From: Leisingera sp. ANG-Vp
GTDB taxonomy: Bacteria; Pseudomonadota; Alphaproteobacteria; Rhodobacterales; Rhodobacteraceae
Direction of reading: 5' to 3'
Assembly (NCBI RefSeq): GCF_000813725.1
Contig: NZ_JWLD01000037.1
Coordinates: 117,555 to 181,554, forward strand
DNA length: 64,000 bases
In this document: one piece after another, positions 8,753 through 16,281 of the stretch
Numbering within the stretch: the stretch's first letter is position 1
How the letters are laid out: the number at the start of each line of letters is the position of its first letter
Position numbers and translations under genes: made by a program
Notes under the pieces: generated by a model
What the model was told of the DNA's origin: nothing
The model's database searches: none
The model's input: the letters and a program-made list of their open reading frames with translations, nothing else

Positions 8753-9475
8753 TCACTTCACCTTGGACAGGAATTTCTGCAGATGCTCCGACTTCGGCGC
8801 GCCGAACAGCTCTTCGGGCGGGCTGATTTCCTCCATGATGCCCTGGTGGAAAAACGCCACCCGGTCCGAGACTTCGCGGGCAAACCCCATCTCGTGGGTG
8901 ACGCAGATCATGGTCATGCCCTCCTCGGCCAGCAGCCGCATGGTGTCGAGCACCTCGCCCACCAGTTCCGGATCCAGCGCCGATGTGGCTTCGTCAAACA
9001 GCATGTAGCTGGGCTCCATCGCCAGGGCCCGGGCGATGGCCAGGCGCTGCTGCTGGCCGCCGGACAAAGCTGAAGGATAATTGTTCAGCTTGCCGCCCAG
9101 CCCGACATGCACCAGCTGCTGCTCGGCAATTTCGCGCGCCCGGGCCTTGTCCAGCCCGCGCACGATGCGCGGCGCCAGCGCCACGTTTTCCAGCACCGTC
9201 AGATGCGGGAAGCTGTTCCACTGCTGGAACACCATCCCGAGGTTCTGGCGCAGCGTATTGACGTTGGTGCCCTTGCCATGCACGTCGGTGCCATCCACCA
9301 GCACGCTGCCCTGCTGGATCATCTCCAGTGCGTTGATGCAGTAAAGCAGCGTCGACTTGCCGGAGCCCGAGGCGCCGATGACACTCAGCACCTCGCCCTT
9401 TTCGACATCCAGATTGATGCCCTTCAGCACATGCAGAGCGCCGAAATACTTATGCAGATCGCGGATTTCGATCAT
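8753..9475 (-). CDS. Polar amino acid ABC transporter, ATP-binding protein
   Basis: The protein of about 240 residues has Walker [10 protein letters not shown], the Q-loop [12 protein letters not shown], signature LSGGQQQR, Walker [14 protein letters not shown] and the H-loop THEMGF, all diagnostic of the GlnQ/HisP branch that energises amino acid uptake. The ATG at 9475 overlaps the permease stop (ATGA); a GTG at 9484 would add three residues but is less likely given the coupling. It drives import together with the two permeases and the periplasmic binding protein upstream. Confidence 0.93.
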   Translation of the reverse strand: MIEIRDLHKYFGALHVLKGINLDVEKGEVLSVIGASGSGKSTLLYCINALEMIQQGSVLVDGTDVHGKGTNVNTLRQNLGMVFQQWNSFPHLTVLENVALAPRIVRGLDKARAREIAEQQLVHVGLGGKLNNYPSALSGGQQQRLAIARALAMEPSYMLFDEATSALDPELVGEVLDTMRLLAEEGMTMICVTHEMGFAREVSDRVAFFHQGIMEEISPPEELFGAPKSEHLQKFLSKVK

Positions 9476-10134
9476 TGGGTCCACCTCTTTTCAAGCCGCG
9501 CGGCGTAGTGGGAAATCGGGTATGACAGGGCGAAATAGAACGCCCCTGCGATGGCCAGGATCAGGAAGGTTTCCTGGGTGCGTGTGATCAGGATCTGGCT
9601 GGCTTTGAGCAGTTCCACATAGCCCAGCACCGACACCAGGGCGCTGTCCTTCATGACGCCCAGCGCGACGCCGATCCAGGCCGGGAACACGGCGCGCAGG
9701 CCGATGGGCCAGACCACATACCGCATATCCTGCCAGTAGCTCATGCCAAGGCTGCGGGCGGCGCGGCGCATCGGGCCGCCCACGGCCTCGATGCCCGCCT
9801 GCGCCACTGTGGCCACATTGGCCGAGGTATAGACGATCAGCACGATCAGCCCTGCTTCAAACGGGTTCAGCCGCAGCCCGATCATCGGCGCGAAGTTGAA
9901 GAACAGCACCAGCTGGATGATCAGCGGCACCGAACGGAACACATCCAGCACCGGCGCCAGGGTCAGCGCCCCGGCCCTGTGGCTGACGCTAAGCAGCCAG
10001 CCGAAGACAACGCCCATGGCACTGCCGAAGGCAATGGCCAGGATGGAAATCCACAAGGATTTGAGTGCGGCTTCGCCCAGGAACCAGAGGTCGTTCAGCG
10101 TGAAGCCGGAAAAGAAAGTTGCGGTAGGTTGCAT
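9472..10134 (-). CDS. Polar amino acid ABC transporter, permease protein (HisM/GlnP type)
   Basis: This 220-residue integral membrane protein has about five hydrophobic segments and the EAA loop EAVGGPMRRAARSLGMSYWQDM.R, with the conserved GxxxxxxxxxP-like turn ending VVWPIGLRAVFP, which contacts the ATPase. It is the second of two permeases, 12 bp after the first and overlapping the ATPase start. With its partner it forms the heterodimeric channel for an amino-acid-like substrate, here probably hydroxyproline or its betaine. Confidence 0.92.
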   Translation of the reverse strand: MQPTATFFSGFTLNDLWFLGEAALKSLWISILAIAFGSAMGVVFGWLLSVSHRAGALTLAPVLDVFRSVPLIIQLVLFFNFAPMIGLRLNPFEAGLIVLIVYTSANVATVAQAGIEAVGGPMRRAARSLGMSYWQDMRYVVWPIGLRAVFPAWIGVALGVMKDSALVSVLGYVELLKASQILITRTQETFLILAIAGAFYFALSYPISHYAARLEKRWTQ

Positions 10135-10146
10135 GCCGGCCCCTCC

Positions 10147-10806
10147 TCAATATCTGAACAGGCGCACGGCCAGCAGCCGGGACGCGCCCAGGATGAGCTT
10201 GACGATCACGTAGTAGATCACCGCGGTGACCGCGAAATACTCGAAGATCCGGAAGGTCTTGGAGGCGAAAAACTGGGTCTCGCCCGACAGTTCGCGGAAG
10301 CCGACCAGCATGCCCAGCGACGAGATCAGTACCGCCCAGACCATCTGGTTGGTGATCGGCAGATAGACGATGCGCAGCACCTGCGGGATGACGATCCGGG
10401 TATAGGCCTGGAACGCCGTCATGCCGAGGCTGCGGGAGGCGCGGAACTGGGTTTCCGGCACGGCACCGAAGCCCCCGCGGAAATTTTCGGCCAGATAGCC
10501 GGCGTTGTTGAAGCTCAGCGCCAGCAGCACAATCATATAGGGGCTCAGATGCAGCCCGAAAGAGCCGAGGCCGAAGCCGAAGAAGAACAGCTGGAACAGG
10601 GCCGGCGTGTTGCGGGCCAGCTCGACCCAGGCCGAGGCCAGCCATTTGACCGGCCCGGTCATGTGCAGCCGTATCAGCGACAGCCCAAGGCCCATCACGA
10701 TGCCGAAGACGATGGAAATGGCGGCGACCTGCAGGGTCAGCAGCGACGCCTCCAGCAGCTCGGGCAGCGCCTTGAGCACCGGCCGCCAGTGAAAATTGTA
10801 GTCCAC
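10147..10806 (-). CDS. Polar amino acid ABC transporter, permease protein (HisQ/GlnP type)
   Basis: A 219-residue membrane protein with five to six hydrophobic segments. The N-terminal part of the binding-protein-dependent permease domain is followed by the EAA loop FGAVPETQFRASRSLGMTAFQAYTRIVIPQVLR (conserved RAA/G...P pattern) near residues 125-155. It lies 63 bp downstream of the binding-protein gene and 12 bp upstream of its partner permease, and pairs with it in the inner membrane. Confidence 0.92.
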   Translation of the reverse strand: MDYNFHWRPVLKALPELLEASLLTLQVAAISIVFGIVMGLGLSLIRLHMTGPVKWLASAWVELARNTPALFQLFFFGFGLGSFGLHLSPYMIVLLALSFNNAGYLAENFRGGFGAVPETQFRASRSLGMTAFQAYTRIVIPQVLRIVYLPITNQMVWAVLISSLGMLVGFRELSGETQFFASKTFRIFEYFAVTAVIYYVIVKLILGASRLLAVRLFRY

Positions 10807-10869
10807 GGGTCTACTCCCTTTGGAAACGCTCCCCGGACGAGAAATGGACCGGAGAGCGCTTGTGCCGGA

Positions 10870-11679
10870 TCAGTAATAGACGCCGGGAATGCGCAGCTCA
10901 GGCGCTTCGCCGCCAACGTATTTGCCCCACAGCTCCTGATAGCGGCCGGAGCGCACCTGATGGGTCACAAACAGGTTCAGGTAGTTCAGCCAGGTGACAT
11001 CGGTGCGCGGGCCGACAACCGAGGTGTAGTCGGTGCCCCAGGGCATCCGAGGTCCGGCCACCAGGCTGTCATACTGCTGGGTCACCGGCAGCACCGCAGT
11101 GTTAGTGGTGATGCCCGCATCCGCCTTGCCCTGGGCCACCGCCAGGAAGACCTCGTTTTCGGACTGGTAGCCCTGGTAGTTGCCTTCTTCACCCCATTCC
11201 TTGGCAATCTTCAGCCATTCCTGCTCCGGGACTGTGCCGACAGCCGCCGCCACCCGCTTGCCGCGCAGGTCCTCAAAGCTTGTGATGCCGGTGCCGGCAC
11301 CGACCACGACCTGGGCGTAATAAATCGCATAGGGCACCGAGAAGCCCACGGTCTTGGCCCGCGCAAGCGAATCCGAAGTGCCGCCGAACACCACATCGGC
11401 GCGGTTGGTCACGATCACCGGCAGCCGTTCGGCCCAGGTCACCGGAATGATTTCCGCCTCAACCTCCAGCGCCGCGGCCAGGTCCTTGCAGTACTCGACG
11501 TCATAGCCCGCGGGCTCGTTGTTGGCATCGCGGTAGCCGATCGGCGGGAAGTCCAGCACCACACCGCAGCGCAGCACGCCTTCGTCAATCACGTCGTCCA
11601 GCTTGTCCGCTGCTGCGGCGCCAGCACCAAGCCACAGCGCTGCGGCGGCTGCAGTCAGGACATTCGTTGCTTTGATCAT
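10870..11679 (-). CDS. Amino acid ABC transporter, periplasmic substrate-binding protein
   Basis: A family 3 extracellular solute-binding protein of about 269 residues. It starts at the ATG at 11679, which has GGGAG 7 bases upstream, and opens with a Sec signal peptide (MIKATNVLTAAAAALWLGAGAAAA). The mature part has GVLRCGVVLDFPPIGYRD, GYDVEYCKDLAAAL and DVVFGGTSDSLARAKTVGFSVPY, the amino-acid-carboxylate-binding pattern of the family; the usual arginine of GxxxxTxxR appears as SLAR. First gene of the importer operon, behind a promoter with three GTCGAC sites. Substrate assignment to hydroxyproline or hydroxyproline betaine rests only on the neighbouring enzymes. Confidence 0.9.
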   Translation of the reverse strand: MIKATNVLTAAAAALWLGAGAAAADKLDDVIDEGVLRCGVVLDFPPIGYRDANNEPAGYDVEYCKDLAAALEVEAEIIPVTWAERLPVIVTNRADVVFGGTSDSLARAKTVGFSVPYAIYYAQVVVGAGTGITSFEDLRGKRVAAAVGTVPEQEWLKIAKEWGEEGNYQGYQSENEVFLAVAQGKADAGITTNTAVLPVTQQYDSLVAGPRMPWGTDYTSVVGPRTDVTWLNYLNLFVTHQVRSGRYQELWGKYVGGEAPELRIPGVYY

Positions 11680-11746
11680 TTCTTTTCTCCCTGTGTCCAC
11701 CGGCGTTCCGGTGCAATGGGGGGCTGTGTATCAAGTTGAGCGCAAT

Positions 11747-11783
11747 TTGTCGACATTTTAGTCGACAAATAAGTCGACAACAA
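11747..11783 (-). promoter_or_regulatory. Promoter of the ABC importer operon with three GTCGAC operators phased at 12 bp
   Basis: On the minus strand, TTGTTG (11783-11778) and TAAAAT (11760-11755) make a sigma-70-like promoter with a 17-bp spacer. Overlapping it are three GTCGAC hexamers at 11749-11754, 11761-11766 and 11773-11778, exactly 12 bp apart, each flanked by TTGTCGAC or GTCGACAA half-sites. One abuts each hexamer of the promoter and one fills the spacer, the layout of a repressor operator. The nearby GntR/FCD protein is the natural candidate ligand-controlled repressor. Confidence 0.7.
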
Positions 11784-11824
11784 ACCGGCAAGATGGATAA
11801 CCGGATGTTTATGAATGAAAAAGC

Positions 11825-11851
11825 AAAAAAGGCGCACCCGCAGGCGCGCCT
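11825..11851 (-). terminator. Rho-independent terminator of the GntR gene
   Basis: Read on the minus strand, AGGCGCGCC and GGGTGCGCCT pair around a 3-nt loop and are followed by TTTTTT. It sits 40 bp past the GntR stop and before the importer promoter, so the importer operon needs its own promoter. Confidence 0.8.
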
Positions 11852-11890
11852 CATTTCGCTTCGTTTCAGGGGATTTCCCTCCGGCGGATC

Positions 11891-12589
11891 TTAGTATTCC
11901 ACCGAATATCCGGTCATTTGCCTGCTTCCGAGATAGCTGAGGAATCGCTGCTGCATCTCGATGGTGTGCTCGCGTGCATAGCGTTCGGCCCGCTCTGGAT
12001 CCTGCGCTTCGATGGCGGCGATCAGATTGTCATGGCCGCCCAGCAGCTCGACAGGCAGCACATCGCCGTAAGACTTGAAATACAGCCGCAGGAACCGGCG
12101 CCCGTCGTCCAGCAGCTGGGCATAAGCCTCTTCCAGGTACTTGTTGTTGGCGGCCTTGGCGATGGCGACATGAAAATCGCGGTTGCTGAGGATCATCCCC
12201 AGCACATCATTGGCCTTCACCGCATCCACAAACCGCTGCTGCGCCTCCTTGATCAGCTCCAGCCCGCGCTCGCTGCGTACCTCGGCGGCCAGCCGCGAGG
12301 CCGCGCGCTGCACCAGGTCCAGCGTGTCGACATATTGCGGAAATTCCTGAATCCGCAGCTGGGCAACAATGGTGCCCTTGTTCGGCAGGGTCTGCAGCAG
12401 CGACTCCGACACCAGCCGCACCAAAGCCTCCCGCACGGGCGACCGCGACACCCCGAATCGCGTCGCCAAACGCGACTCATCCACCAGCTCGCCGGGCTGC
12501 ATTTCCAGCGACAGGATTTCATCCCTGAGCGTCTCGTAGATCGTCAAGGCGCCAAAGCCGCGCGCATTTTTCCGTTTGTCTGTTGCCAT
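11891..12589 (-). CDS. GntR-family transcriptional regulator (FadR subfamily, FCD domain)
   Basis: A 232-residue protein with an N-terminal winged helix (about 15-75; LYDEILSLEMQPGELVDESRLATRFGVSRSPVREALVRL) and an all-helical FCD effector domain (about 90-215) with metal/ligand-type residues (NRDFHVAIAKAANN, HDNLIAAIEAQD, HTIEMQQR). FCD regulators are usually repressors released by a carboxylate inducer. It is divergent from the hydroxyproline catabolic genes by 140 bp and tandem to the importer operon; related TTGTCG(A/G)CAA dyads overlap both promoters, so it likely represses both arms. The inducer is unknown. Confidence 0.88.
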   Translation of the reverse strand: MATDKRKNARGFGALTIYETLRDEILSLEMQPGELVDESRLATRFGVSRSPVREALVRLVSESLLQTLPNKGTIVAQLRIQEFPQYVDTLDLVQRAASRLAAEVRSERGLELIKEAQQRFVDAVKANDVLGMILSNRDFHVAIAKAANNKYLEEAYAQLLDDGRRFLRLYFKSYGDVLPVELLGGHDNLIAAIEAQDPERAERYAREHTIEMQQRFLSYLGSRQMTGYSVEY

Positions 12590-12644
12590 TTATCCAACCC
12601 GCCTTTCGGCTTCACTATCCCATCTGACAGGCTTGAATTCAAGC

Positions 12645-12699
12645 TGGACATCCCTGGCCGTCTTTGCTGTATACTGTTTGTCGGCAAGTTTGCATACAA
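12645..12699 (+). promoter_or_regulatory. Candidate promoter and operator of the hydroxyproline catabolic operon
   Basis: TGGACA (12645-12650) and TATACT (12670-12675) could form a promoter with a 19-bp spacer. Immediately downstream lies TTGTCGGCAA (12678-12687), one base off the dyad found over the importer promoter, centred inside a wider dyad TGTATAC (12668-12674) / GCATACA (12692-12698). Overlap with the start-site region fits repression. The assignment of -35 is weak. Confidence 0.45.
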
Positions 12700-12729
12700 C
12701 CCGCCGGCATAGCTAACAGGAGAAACAGA

Positions 12730-13635
12730 ATGCGCTTCACCGGGATCTACACCCCGATCATCACCCCGTTCCTGGACGACGGATCGATTGATTGGGACGG
12801 CTACGCGGACGTCATCGAGTGGCAGATTGAAAACGGCGTGGCCGGGGTTATCGTGGGCGGCTCCACCGGCGAGTTCTACGCGCTCTCCAAGGAAGAGCGG
12901 ATCCAGCAGTTTCGCTTTGCTGCTGAGCGGATCAACGGCCGGGTAGAGCTAATGGCCGGCGTCAACGACATCCGGGTTGAGGAATGCCTGGAGATCACCG
13001 CCGCAGCCAAAGCCGCCGGTGCCCAGTCGCTGCTGGTGGCCGCGCCGCCCTATTCGCTGCCTTCCGAGGCAGAGCTGGCGCATCATGTCCTCAAGATCGC
13101 CGAGGCCGGGCTGCCGATCATGCTCTACAACTACCCGGGCCGCACCGGGGTTGAGATGGGCGGGGAGTTCCTGTCGAGCGTGTCGCAGAACCCGCTGGTC
13201 TGCGCGATCAAGGAATCCAGCGGCGATTATACCCGCCTGCCCTATCTTGCCCGCAACTACCCCGGCATCGAGCTGGTTGTCGGCGGCGAAGAGCAGGTGC
13301 TGGAATTCGCTGCCTGGGGCGCCAAGGCCTGGGTCTGCGCCAGCGCCAACATCTTCCCGGCGGAATGCGTGAAGTTCATGGAAATCGCCGCCAGCGGCGC
13401 CGATCAGGCGCACGCACGGCAGCTGATGGCCGCCTTCATGCCGCTGATGGGCATCCTCGAACAGGGCGGCAAGTTCCTGCAATGCGTCAAGCACGGCTGC
13501 GCCGAACAGGGCCGCCCCTCGGGCATTGTGCGGCCGCCGCTGCTGCCGATGGACGATGCACTGAAGCAGGAGATGAGCGGCATCACTGCCGCCACCCGCA
13601 AGGATGTGAACGCAATCCTCAACGCAAAAGGCTGA
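12730..13635 (+). CDS. Dihydrodipicolinate synthase-family lyase; likely 1-pyrroline-4-hydroxy-2-carboxylate deaminase
   Basis: A 301-residue class I aldolase-type barrel. Y133 (MLYNYPGRTG) and K161 (CAIKESSGD) fall exactly at the DapA catalytic positions, and GGSTGEF replaces the usual GTTGE loop. In hydroxyproline clusters this family (LhpC/HypD) deaminates pyrroline-4-hydroxy-2-carboxylate to 2-oxoglutarate semialdehyde, the substrate of the aldehyde dehydrogenase that follows 4 bp later. The ATG at 12730 is preferred because AGGAGA precedes it by 7 bases and the family starts with RFTGIYTPIITPF; upstream in-frame starts fall in the promoter. Confidence 0.82.
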   Translation: MRFTGIYTPIITPFLDDGSIDWDGYADVIEWQIENGVAGVIVGGSTGEFYALSKEERIQQFRFAAERINGRVELMAGVNDIRVEECLEITAAAKAAGAQSLLVAAPPYSLPSEAELAHHVLKIAEAGLPIMLYNYPGRTGVEMGGEFLSSVSQNPLVCAIKESSGDYTRLPYLARNYPGIELVVGGEEQVLEFAAWGAKAWVCASANIFPAECVKFMEIAASGADQAHARQLMAAFMPLMGILEQGGKFLQCVKHGCAEQGRPSGIVRPPLLPMDDALKQEMSGITAATRKDVNAILNAKG

Positions 13636-13639
13636 TCAA

Positions 13640-15154
13640 ATGTCCGATCTTTTGACCAAGGAAGACTATCAGGCGGTGGCCGCGGGGCTCAGCCTGCCCG
13701 CCGATCCCTTCATCAACGGCACCTTCCGCAAGCCCAACGCGGGCAAGACCATGGAGACCGTCAATCCGGCCACCGGCCGGGTGCTGGCACAGGTCTCGGC
13801 CTGCGACGCATCCGATGTCGACGAAGCGGTGGCCGCTGCGAAGGCCGCCTATCAAAGCGGCAGCTGGTCGCAGCGCCACCCGGGCGAGCGCAAGGCAGTG
13901 CTGCTGCAGCTGGCGCAGCTGATCGAGGACAACCAGACCGAACTGGCCGTGCTGGAGAGCCTGGAAAGCGGCAAGCCGATCAGTGAGTGCGTGCAGACGG
14001 ACCTGCCGGAGACCATCTCCACCATCCGCTGGCACGCCGAGGCGATCGACAAGCTTTATGATCAGGTGTCGCCGGCCAACGCGGACGGCATCGGCCTGAT
14101 CGTGCGCGAACCGCTGGGCGTGGCGGGCTGCGTGCTGCCCTGGAACTTCCCGCTGATGATGCTGGCCTGGAAGATCGGCCCGGCCCTGGCGGGCGGCAAC
14201 AGCGTGGTGGTGAAACCGGCTGAGCAGACCTCGATGACTGCGCTGCGGGTGGCTGAACTGGCGCATCAGGCGGGCATCCCCGCGGGTGTGCTGAACGTGC
14301 TGCCGGGCCTGGGCCCTGATGTGGGCGAGCCGATGGGCCGCCATCCGGATATCCAGGCGCTCTCCTTCACTGGCTCGACCGAGGTGGGGCGGCTGTTCCT
14401 GGAGTTTTCGGCGCAAAGCAACCTCAAGAAGGTGATCCTGGAATGCGGCGGCAAGAACCCGGCGGTGGTGCTGTCGGATGCCGGCAACCTGGATGCGGTG
14501 GCGGAACACTCCGTCTTTGCCGCGCTGTGGAACATGGGGCAGAACTGCACCGCGAACTCGCGGCTGATCGTGCATAAGGATCTGGCGGGTGAGCTGCTGG
14601 TGAAAGTGCAAGAGAAACTTGCCGAGTGGCACACCGGCGACCCGCTGGAACCCTCTAACCAGCTGGGCGCCATCATCTCGCAAGAGCAATACGGCAAGAT
14701 CCTTGGCTACATCCAGTCGGCCAAGGACCAAGGCGCCGAACTGGTCGCAGGCGGCAACGCCATCGAACGGGACGGCGGGCTGTTCATCGAGCCGACGCTG
14801 TTCACTGGCGTGACGCCGGACATGACCATCGCCCAGGAAGAGATCTTCGGCCCGGTCTTTGCGATGATGGTTGTTGACAGCGACGAAGAGGCCATCACGC
14901 TGGCCAATGACACCTGCTTTGGGCTGCAGGCCTCGCTGTACACGTCCAATGTGACCAAGGCGCATAAATACGGGCGGATGCTGCAGGCGGGCACGGTGTC
15001 GGTGAACTGCTACGGTGAGGGCGACATCACCACCCCCTTCGGCGGCTATAAGCTGTCGGGCTTCGGCGGACGCGACAACTCGCTGATGGCGCATGACCAA
15101 TACACCGAGACCAAGACGCTGTGGATCGACATCAGCGCCGATCCGGCGGCCTGA
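13640..15154 (+). CDS. NAD(P)-dependent aldehyde dehydrogenase, probable 2-oxoglutarate semialdehyde dehydrogenase
   Basis: This 504-residue protein has the PWNFPLMM and FTGSTEVG nucleotide-binding segments, the general base in LECGGKNP (E near 269) and the nucleophile C303 in GQNCTANSR. It belongs to the broad group containing PuuC and 2-oxoglutarate semialdehyde dehydrogenases. Position immediately after the deaminase gene supports oxidation of 2-oxoglutarate semialdehyde to 2-oxoglutarate, the last step of hydroxyproline breakdown. Activity on gamma-glutamyl or betaine-type aldehydes cannot be excluded from sequence. Confidence 0.85.
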   Translation: MSDLLTKEDYQAVAAGLSLPADPFINGTFRKPNAGKTMETVNPATGRVLAQVSACDASDVDEAVAAAKAAYQSGSWSQRHPGERKAVLLQLAQLIEDNQTELAVLESLESGKPISECVQTDLPETISTIRWHAEAIDKLYDQVSPANADGIGLIVREPLGVAGCVLPWNFPLMMLAWKIGPALAGGNSVVVKPAEQTSMTALRVAELAHQAGIPAGVLNVLPGLGPDVGEPMGRHPDIQALSFTGSTEVGRLFLEFSAQSNLKKVILECGGKNPAVVLSDAGNLDAVAEHSVFAALWNMGQNCTANSRLIVHKDLAGELLVKVQEKLAEWHTGDPLEPSNQLGAIISQEQYGKILGYIQSAKDQGAELVAGGNAIERDGGLFIEPTLFTGVTPDMTIAQEEIFGPVFAMMVVDSDEEAITLANDTCFGLQASLYTSNVTKAHKYGRMLQAGTVSVNCYGEGDITTPFGGYKLSGFGGRDNSLMAHDQYTETKTLWIDISADPAA

Positions 15155-15242
15155 CCCCAAGGCTGCACAGGCTGGCGGCCCCGCGCCGCCCGCCGGCACC
15201 CCGAAGATTGCACTGAACAGGCCCAGCCAGAAGGACGCCAAA

Positions 15243-16277
15243 ATGCGCTGGAAAAAGACAATCACAATGGTCGAGGCCCATGCCGAAGGCGAAGTCGGGC
15301 GCATTGTCACCGGCGGCGTCTTGGACGTGCCCGGCCGGACCATGCTGGACAAGATGAACCACATCAACCAGGTGGACGACAGCCTGCGCCGCTTTCTGGT
15401 GAACGAGCCGCGCGGCTGCGCGCAAATGAGCACCAACCTGCTGCTGCCCAAGACCCATCCCGAGGCCGACGCCGCCTATATGATCTTTCAGGGCGACAAG
15501 GCGCATGCGATGTCCGGCTCCAACAGCATCTGCCTGGTTACGGTGCTGCTGGAAACCGGCATGATCGAGATGGTCGAACCGGAAACCATCGTGACTTTGG
15601 AAACCCCCGCCGGGCTGGTGCGGGCGCGGGCTGCCTGCAAGGACGGCAAATGCGAGCGGGTGACCCTGGACATGCCCCCTTCTTACGCCGACCAGCTGGA
15701 TGCGGTGGTCGAGGTCGAGGGGCTGGGCAAGGTCTCCGTCGACATCGCCTTTGGCGGCATCTTCTACGGGCTGATCGACCCGGCCCAGTTCGGGCTGCGG
15801 ATCGCGCCCGAGAACGCCTGCAAGCTAGTGGAGATCGGCTGCCGGGTGCACCGCGCCATCAATGCCCAGCTGGAAGTGAAGCACCCGCAGCTGGAGGGAC
15901 TGGAGGGCATCTCCTACACGATGTTCGTCAGCCACGATGATGACGGCATCATGAAAGGCGCCACCATCCTGCCGCCCGGGCGCATCGACCGCTCGCCCTG
16001 CGGCACCGGCAATTCGGCCCGGCTGGCCTGCATGCATGCGCGCGGCCAAACCGCCGAGGGCTCCACGCATACCGCCCGCTCGATCATCGACAGCACATTT
16101 GAGGTGACCGTCACCGGCACAACCGAGGTCGCGGGCCGCCCGGCAATTCTGCCGCGGGTGTCCGGGCGCGGATGGGTGCATGGCATCCACCAGATCGGTC
16201 TGGACCCCTCGGACCCCTACCCGCTTGGCTATATGGTCGCCGATTGCTGGGGCGACGCTTTTGACTTGCTGAGCTGA
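15243..16277 (+). CDS. Proline racemase-family enzyme (hydroxyproline 2-epimerase or trans-3-hydroxyproline dehydratase)
   Basis: A 344-residue protein of the ProR/4HypE/t3LHypD family. The second catalytic cysteine is present (C253 in DRSPCGTGNSA), but the first is serine (S91 in MSGSNSIC, where racemases have MCGH). Ser-Cys and Thr-Cys active sites are known in this family for hydroxyproline 2-epimerases and 3-hydroxyproline dehydratases rather than proline racemase. ATG 15243 is preferred: AAGGAC lies 6 bases upstream and the family begins at this point, while the longer frame from 15093 would overlap the aldehyde dehydrogenase. It presumably feeds the D-amino-acid oxidoreductase that follows 4 bp later. 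Confidence 0.84.
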   Translation: MRWKKTITMVEAHAEGEVGRIVTGGVLDVPGRTMLDKMNHINQVDDSLRRFLVNEPRGCAQMSTNLLLPKTHPEADAAYMIFQGDKAHAMSGSNSICLVTVLLETGMIEMVEPETIVTLETPAGLVRARAACKDGKCERVTLDMPPSYADQLDAVVEVEGLGKVSVDIAFGGIFYGLIDPAQFGLRIAPENACKLVEIGCRVHRAINAQLEVKHPQLEGLEGISYTMFVSHDDDGIMKGATILPPGRIDRSPCGTGNSARLACMHARGQTAEGSTHTARSIIDSTFEVTVTGTTEVAGRPAILPRVSGRGWVHGIHQIGLDPSDPYPLGYMVADCWGDAFDLLS

Positions 16278-16281
16278 CCGG

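Noticed and set aside
9979..11739. 586-codon plus-strand open frame
   Set aside because: It runs antisense across the two permease genes and the binding-protein gene and has shadow-like composition.
13619..15451. 610-codon minus-strand open frame
   Set aside because: It is the antisense shadow of the well-supported aldehyde dehydrogenase; composition rich in His, Arg and Gly with no domain pattern.
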